Source of the DNA: an uncultured Erysipelotrichaceae bacterium
Lineage (GTDB): Bacteria; Bacillota_I; Bacilli_A; Erysipelotrichales; Erysipelotrichaceae
Assembly (NCBI GenBank): GCA_937902945.1
Contig: CALEMD010000169.1
Coordinates: 1 to 8,971 of the forward strand
DNA: 8,971 nucleotides
Direction of reading: 5' to 3'
Below are positions 6,732 through 8,971 of the stretch, piece after piece (position 1 is the stretch's first letter; the number at the start of each line of letters is the position of its first letter). The translations under genes and the position numbers were made by a program. The notes beneath the pieces were generated by a model that did not search any database, was not told where the DNA came from, and worked only from the letters and a program-made list of their open reading frames with translations.

Positions 6732-7436
6732 ATGACACAGAAAACACATAAGACACAGAAAGCGGCTGTACATACAGTTAAGAAAAAGCATAAGAAGAGC
6801 AATCGTACAAGAACGATTTTCTGGGTATGCCTTGTTCTTCTGCTTACACCGTGCGTGATACTGGCATGGATTCTGATATCTTCTGCCCTTGATTCCGGTT
6901 CACCGGTTCTAGGACACAGATATGACAATGACTTGAATCCAGCCATTACCAAGACTGAGATGAAGAGTGTCAAGGAAGCAGTCAGCAGCATCAGCGGAGT
7001 TGAATCTGTAGATGTTGAAATGGCAACTGCAACACTGAGAATCTATGCAGACATTACTGATTCGGCAACTTCCGAAACTGCCTTCTCAACAGCTGACAGC
7101 ATCTATACAGCAGTGACGCAGATTCTTGATCCATCTGTCTATTTCACTCAGCACGACAATATGAAGATGTATGATCTTGATATCCATGTGTATAACCTGA
7201 GTGATGACAGAGACAGTGATGCATTTGTCTATGTCGAGAAGATCAAGAACTCAGGCATGGAAGAACCAACCCAGCAGCTTGTTTCTACAGCCATTGATGA
7301 AGAACTCGCACAGAGTCTGCGCGATGAGGTAGAAGCAAGAAAGAATCCGACACCAACTCCGGAATCATCTTCTGATTCCATCACAGTAGGCGGTCAGGAT
7401 AACGAAGATACGCCGACTCCAACACCGGCAGAATAA
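6732..7436 (+). CDS. Membrane-anchored protein of unknown function with Pro/Thr-rich tail
   Basis: I do not recognise this 234-residue protein. Residues 1-28 are strongly basic (many Lys, His and Arg). They are followed by one hydrophobic segment at about 29-51, so it is most likely a single-pass protein with the N-terminus inside and the rest outside the cell membrane. After a short linker there is an outer domain at about 72-200. Its pattern 'VKEAVSSISGVESVDVEMATATLRIYADI' recalls an alpha/beta sandwich in which a helix leads into a 'GV-x-x-V-x-V' strand, but this is only a resemblance. The C-terminus (206-234) is low complexity with PTPTP at 206-210 and TPTPTP at 227-232 in an acidic, Ser-rich setting, like tails that cross the cell wall or act as flexible spacers. 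No lipobox, sortase motif or catalytic motif is seen. The ribosome binding site is a weak GAGAGAGA stretch. It lies 34 nt after gatB and is closed by a hairpin, so it is probably cotranscribed with gatCAB. Confidence 0.8.
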   Translation: MTQKTHKTQKAAVHTVKKKHKKSNRTRTIFWVCLVLLLTPCVILAWILISSALDSGSPVLGHRYDNDLNPAITKTEMKSVKEAVSSISGVESVDVEMATATLRIYADITDSATSETAFSTADSIYTAVTQILDPSVYFTQHDNMKMYDLDIHVYNLSDDRDSDAFVYVEKIKNSGMEEPTQQLVSTAIDEELAQSLRDEVEARKNPTPTPESSSDSITVGGQDNEDTPTPTPAE

Positions 7437-7440
7437 AGGG

Positions 7441-7464
7441 AACGGGCATGCAAATGCCCGTTTT
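7441..7464 (+). terminator. Rho-independent terminator or attenuator between the membrane protein gene and rlmD
   Basis: A perfect 9-bp stem, AACGGGCAT (7441-7449) with ATGCCCGTT (7454-7462), closes a 4-nt GCAA loop and runs into TTTT (7461-7464). It begins 4 nt after the upstream stop codon and ends only 6 nt before the first ATG of rlmD. The GC-rich stem is convincing, but the U-tract is short, so termination could be partial. Confidence 0.7.
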
Positions 7465-7470
7465 AAGACT

Positions 7471-8805
7471 ATGGAAAAGAATATGGAATTTACAGCAGTA
7501 TGTGAGGAATACTCCTTTGAAGGTGACGGAACCGTGCATCAGCAAGGCATGGTTTTCTTTGTGCCGGGATTGATCAAAGGGGAGAAGGCGTTGCTTTCTG
7601 TGACCTCTGTTAAGAAGACATATGGCTATGCAAGAATCGTTGAGATCATTGAACCTTCCGTGCATAGAGTAAAAGAGAACTGTTCTGCCTATAGACTGTG
7701 CGGAGGCTGTCAGCTTCTGCATATGGACATAGAAGAACAGCATCGCTTTAAGGAAGAAAAGGTCAAAGAATGCTTTGCAAGAAATGCAAAGATGGATGTG
7801 AATCCTCTGCCGATTCTTTTTTCTGCAGTCACAGAGGGATATAGAAACAAAGTGCAGGTGCCTGTACAGGCGATTGATCATAAGGTTCAGATGGGATTCT
7901 ATCAGAATCACTCCAATACGATTGTAGAAACAGATAACTGTCTGGTTCAGAGCGAACTTTCCAACAGCATTGTGCATAACATGAGGCAGTGGCTGCAGGA
8001 GTTAGGATGCGGCAGTGCCTTCAGGCATGTACTGATCAAGCATGCACAGAATTCCAATCAGCTGATGATTGTCATGATTGTAAGAGAGTATCCATTCCGC
8101 AATGCAGATCGCTTGAAGGAAAAGATACTGGCAGCCTATCCGGATATTCAAAGCCTTTCCGCAGTGATCAACAGACGCAGTGACAATGTCATACTCGATG
8201 GACAGGATGTATTGATTGCGGGAACTCCATATATACAGGAACAGCTTTTAGACTGCACATTTGAGATCAGTGCCCGTTCTTTCTTTCAGATCAATGCATC
8301 TGCCACGGCCCTTCTTTATCAGACCGTTCTTGACTATGCAAAAGATGAGACCCCGCAGGTACTGATTGATCTATACTGCGGAACAGGTACCATTGGCATC
8401 CTTGCTGCAAAGCAGTCAAAGAAAGTATATGGAATTGAGATTGTGCCTGATGCCGTCAAGGACGCAAGACGCAATGCCGAAATCAATCACATAGAAAATG
8501 CCGAGTTCTTTACAGCGGATGCATCAAAGGGCGCACAGAGAATCCTTGCCAGCCATATTCACGCCGGCACAGTGGTCGTCGATCCTCCGCGCAAGGGATG
8601 CAGCAAGGACACACTCGATGCTATATTGAAAATATCACCGAACAAACTGATCTACGTATCCTGCAATCCAGCTACATTGGCACGGGACTGTGCATATATG
8701 AATGAGAATGGCTACAGTATACAGACGATCCAGCCAGTGGATATGTTTCCTGGAACTGTGCACGTTGAGACGGTAGTATTGATGTCAAGAGTTAAAGAAA
8801 AATAG
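7471..8805 (+). CDS. rlmD: 23S rRNA (uracil-C5)-methyltransferase, RlmD/RlmCD type
   Basis: SAM-dependent RNA methyltransferase of the TrmA/RumA family, which makes 5-methyluridine in 23S rRNA. E. coli RlmD targets U1939; Gram-positive RlmCD enzymes modify both U747 and U1939, and which applies here cannot be told. The 444 residues contain an N-terminal TRAM domain (about 5-65), a 4Fe-4S cluster set C71, C77, C80 ('CGGC') and C157, and a Rossmann SAM site 'DLYCGTGTIG' (300-309). There is a Gln in 'FFQIN' (273), 'DPPRKGC' (371-377), the nucleophile Cys398 in SCNP and the likely base Glu433 in HVE. All are present, so it should be active. The first ATG (7471) has no visible ribosome binding site because the upstream hairpin occupies that space; a second ATG at 7483 (residue 5) has only a weak GGA 7 nt before it. 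Either start keeps all domains. Confidence 0.94.
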   Translation: MEKNMEFTAVCEEYSFEGDGTVHQQGMVFFVPGLIKGEKALLSVTSVKKTYGYARIVEIIEPSVHRVKENCSAYRLCGGCQLLHMDIEEQHRFKEEKVKECFARNAKMDVNPLPILFSAVTEGYRNKVQVPVQAIDHKVQMGFYQNHSNTIVETDNCLVQSELSNSIVHNMRQWLQELGCGSAFRHVLIKHAQNSNQLMIVMIVREYPFRNADRLKEKILAAYPDIQSLSAVINRRSDNVILDGQDVLIAGTPYIQEQLLDCTFEISARSFFQINASATALLYQTVLDYAKDETPQVLIDLYCGTGTIGILAAKQSKKVYGIEIVPDAVKDARRNAEINHIENAEFFTADASKGAQRILASHIHAGTVVVDPPRKGCSKDTLDAILKISPNKLIYVSCNPATLARDCAYMNENGYSIQTIQPVDMFPGTVHVETVVLMSRVKEK

Positions 8806-8808
8806 GCG

Positions 8809-8836
8809 CGAAAGCCCAGTAATACTGCGGTTTTCG
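8809..8836 (+). terminator. Possible imperfect terminator hairpin after rlmD
   Basis: CAGTA (8817-8821) pairs with TACTG (8823-8827) and is extended with two mismatches to AAA (8811-8813) with TTT (8831-8833), followed by TTTTCG. It starts 4 nt after the rlmD stop, where a terminator would be expected. The stem is interrupted and the loop would be a single base, so it needs to open further to fold. Weak evidence. Confidence 0.3.
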
Positions 8837-8920
8837 GGGAATCTGGCAAATTTGGCATCGGGCAGCCAAAACGCTTCTCGGTAACTTATCGAATGGCAAT
8901 CTGGGTCAAAAAGTGTTAGA

Positions 8921-8970
8921 GTTGAGTTGCCACGATAGATGTCACTATGTTGAGTTGCCGAGTTAGATGT
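8921..8970. repeat. Two 22-nt degenerate direct repeats at a 28-nt period, at the window edge
   Basis: Copy 1 is at 8921-8942 and copy 2 at 8949-8970. Both start with an identical 11-mer GTTGAGTTGCC and end with TAGATGT; 19 of 22 positions agree, and a 6-nt spacer (CACTAT) lies between them. TGTTAGAG just upstream (8914-8921) could be the outer end of the array. Repeats of about this size and spacing are known at the ends of IS21-family elements, where the transposase binds. No transposase is in view, so the identity is open. Further copies may lie beyond the window. Bases 8837-8920 show no gene or other structure I can name. Confidence 0.6.
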
Positions 8971-8971
8971 T

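Noticed and set aside
8781..8970. Minus-strand open frame entering from the right edge, ending inside the 3' end of rlmD
   Set aside because: It is roughly 60 codons, not unlikely by chance. It includes the direct repeats, overlaps the rlmD end, and its translation matches no family I recognise. It should be rechecked with sequence to the right.
1..8971. CRISPR array, tRNA or rRNA genes, riboswitch, phage genes or a complete defence system
   Set aside because: No repeat-spacer pattern, cloverleaf, conserved leader or such gene set was seen by eye; gaps are short apart from the final 166 bases, and the two edge repeats are too close together for CRISPR spacers.

Overview
The window looks like a chromosomal housekeeping segment from a low-to-moderate-GC member of the Bacillota (Firmicutes). 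Three things suggest this: an NAD-dependent DNA ligase upstream of a gatCAB set, clear GGAGG-type ribosome binding sites, and an RlmCD-type 23S rRNA methyltransferase with an N-terminal TRAM domain. The protein sequences have an Erysipelotrichia-like feel, but that is an impression from the sequence and was not tested by a search.

Layout. The left edge holds the 3' part of a DUF4143-type AAA ATPase on the + strand. It ends at a compound hairpin that probably terminates both this gene and the convergent short-chain dehydrogenase/reductase (SDR) on the - strand. The SDR and ligA diverge from a 76-bp gap in which their predicted promoters overlap. Then come ligA, gatC, gatA, gatB, a membrane-anchored protein of unknown function with a Pro/Thr-rich tail, and an rlmD/rlmCD-type methyltransferase, all on the + strand with short gaps. 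gatC and gatA overlap by 4 nt, and gatA and gatB are 1 nt apart. A good sigma-A-type promoter overlaps the ligA stop codon, so gatCAB can be transcribed independently of ligA. A perfect 9-bp hairpin separates the unknown protein gene from rlmD.

How the genes fit together. LigA seals nicks during replication and repair. GatCAB converts misacylated Glu-tRNA(Gln) and/or Asp-tRNA(Asn) into the correct aminoacyl-tRNA. The rRNA methyltransferase modifies 23S rRNA. The block therefore combines DNA maintenance and translation. The membrane protein has no evident link to these jobs.

The last 166 bases hold no convincing gene. They carry two 22-nt degenerate direct repeats at a 28-nt period, running to the window edge, which could be the start of a mobile element (IS21-like end) or another repeat region. 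I found no complete undescribed multi-gene system. The most useful leads are this repeat edge, substitutions next to the catalytic centres of GatA and GatB, the unknown membrane protein, and the hairpin that crowds the rlmD start.
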